Assembly (NCBI GenBank): GCA_030836935.1
Contig: JAUPMA010000312.1
Location: 1-6,199 of the forward strand
DNA length: 6,199 nt
Direction of reading: 5' to 3'
From: Pseudomonadota bacterium
GTDB taxonomy: Bacteria > Pseudomonadota > Gammaproteobacteria > SZUA-229
Part shown: positions 6,124 through 6,199 of the stretch, in pieces
Position numbering within the stretch: position 1 is the first letter of the stretch
How the letters are laid out: every line of letters starts with the position of its first letter
Position numbers and translations under genes: made by a program
The notes under the pieces: model-generated
What the model was told of the DNA's origin: nothing
The model's input: only the letters and a program-made list of their open reading frames with translations
Databases searched by the model: none

Positions 6124-6199
6124 TTATTCCACCTTCACTGTCTTCCAGATGTCTCCAACCACCAGCTGCAATCTCTGCGCGCGCCGCTGCAATTCAACA
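6124..6199 (-). CDS. C-terminal end of an unidentified protein upstream of the RND pump, cut by the window edge
   Basis: An open minus-strand frame enters from the right edge and ends at TAA (6126-6124), giving 24 residues. It contains LQRRAQRLQLVV followed by GDIWKTVKVE at the C-terminus. The first part would make a basic amphipathic helix. It is too short to assign by sequence. RND permeases usually follow their periplasmic adaptor (membrane fusion protein) gene in the same orientation, so an adaptor is the leading guess from position alone. The 108-base gap with two palindromes is larger than usual for a tightly coupled adaptor-pump pair, which weakens that guess. The frame could also be a chance open reading frame, since it is short. 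Confidence 0.5.
   Translation of the reverse strand, partial: VELQRRAQRLQLVVGDIWKTVKVE

Overview
The window looks like chromosomal DNA from a Gram-negative bacterium with a roughly balanced base composition, most likely a gammaproteobacterium or a close relative. The reasons are a full-length RND-type inner-membrane pump, which normally belongs to a tripartite envelope complex, and intergenic spaces filled with palindromic repeats of the kind scattered through such genomes. No species-level call can be made from the sequence alone.

All four genes lie on the minus strand, so the transcriptional order runs from right to left. At the right edge (6199-6124) is the last 24 codons of an unidentified gene; the position suggests a pump adaptor, but the sequence does not prove it. 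After a 108-base gap comes a complete RND permease of 1035 residues (6015-2908). After a 252-base gap made mostly of palindromes comes a membrane-anchored metallophosphoesterase of 375 residues (2654-1527). After a 160-base gap comes the N-terminal 455 residues of a P2-like P-type cation ATPase (1366-1), which runs off the left edge before its K-G-A ATP-binding motif, P-domain hinge and M5-M10 segments.

The pump exports small molecules using the proton gradient. The phosphoesterase has four predicted membrane segments, and by charge distribution its catalytic domain faces the periplasm. The ATPase moves a cation using ATP. All three are envelope proteins, but the large repeat-filled gaps argue against a tightly coupled operon, and nothing ties them to one pathway.

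The least ordinary part of the window is between the genes. At least seven repeat elements of different families sit in the three gaps (1391-1474, 1490-1520, 2671-2735, 2773-2856, 2872-2898, 6034-6053, 6081-6111). In two of the palindromes every arm mismatch becomes a G-U wobble in the minus-strand transcript. Two palindromes stop only a few bases upstream of a Shine-Dalgarno sequence. In the permease, the TM10 lysine of the AcrB proton relay is replaced by asparagine. I do not see a convincing new multi-gene system.
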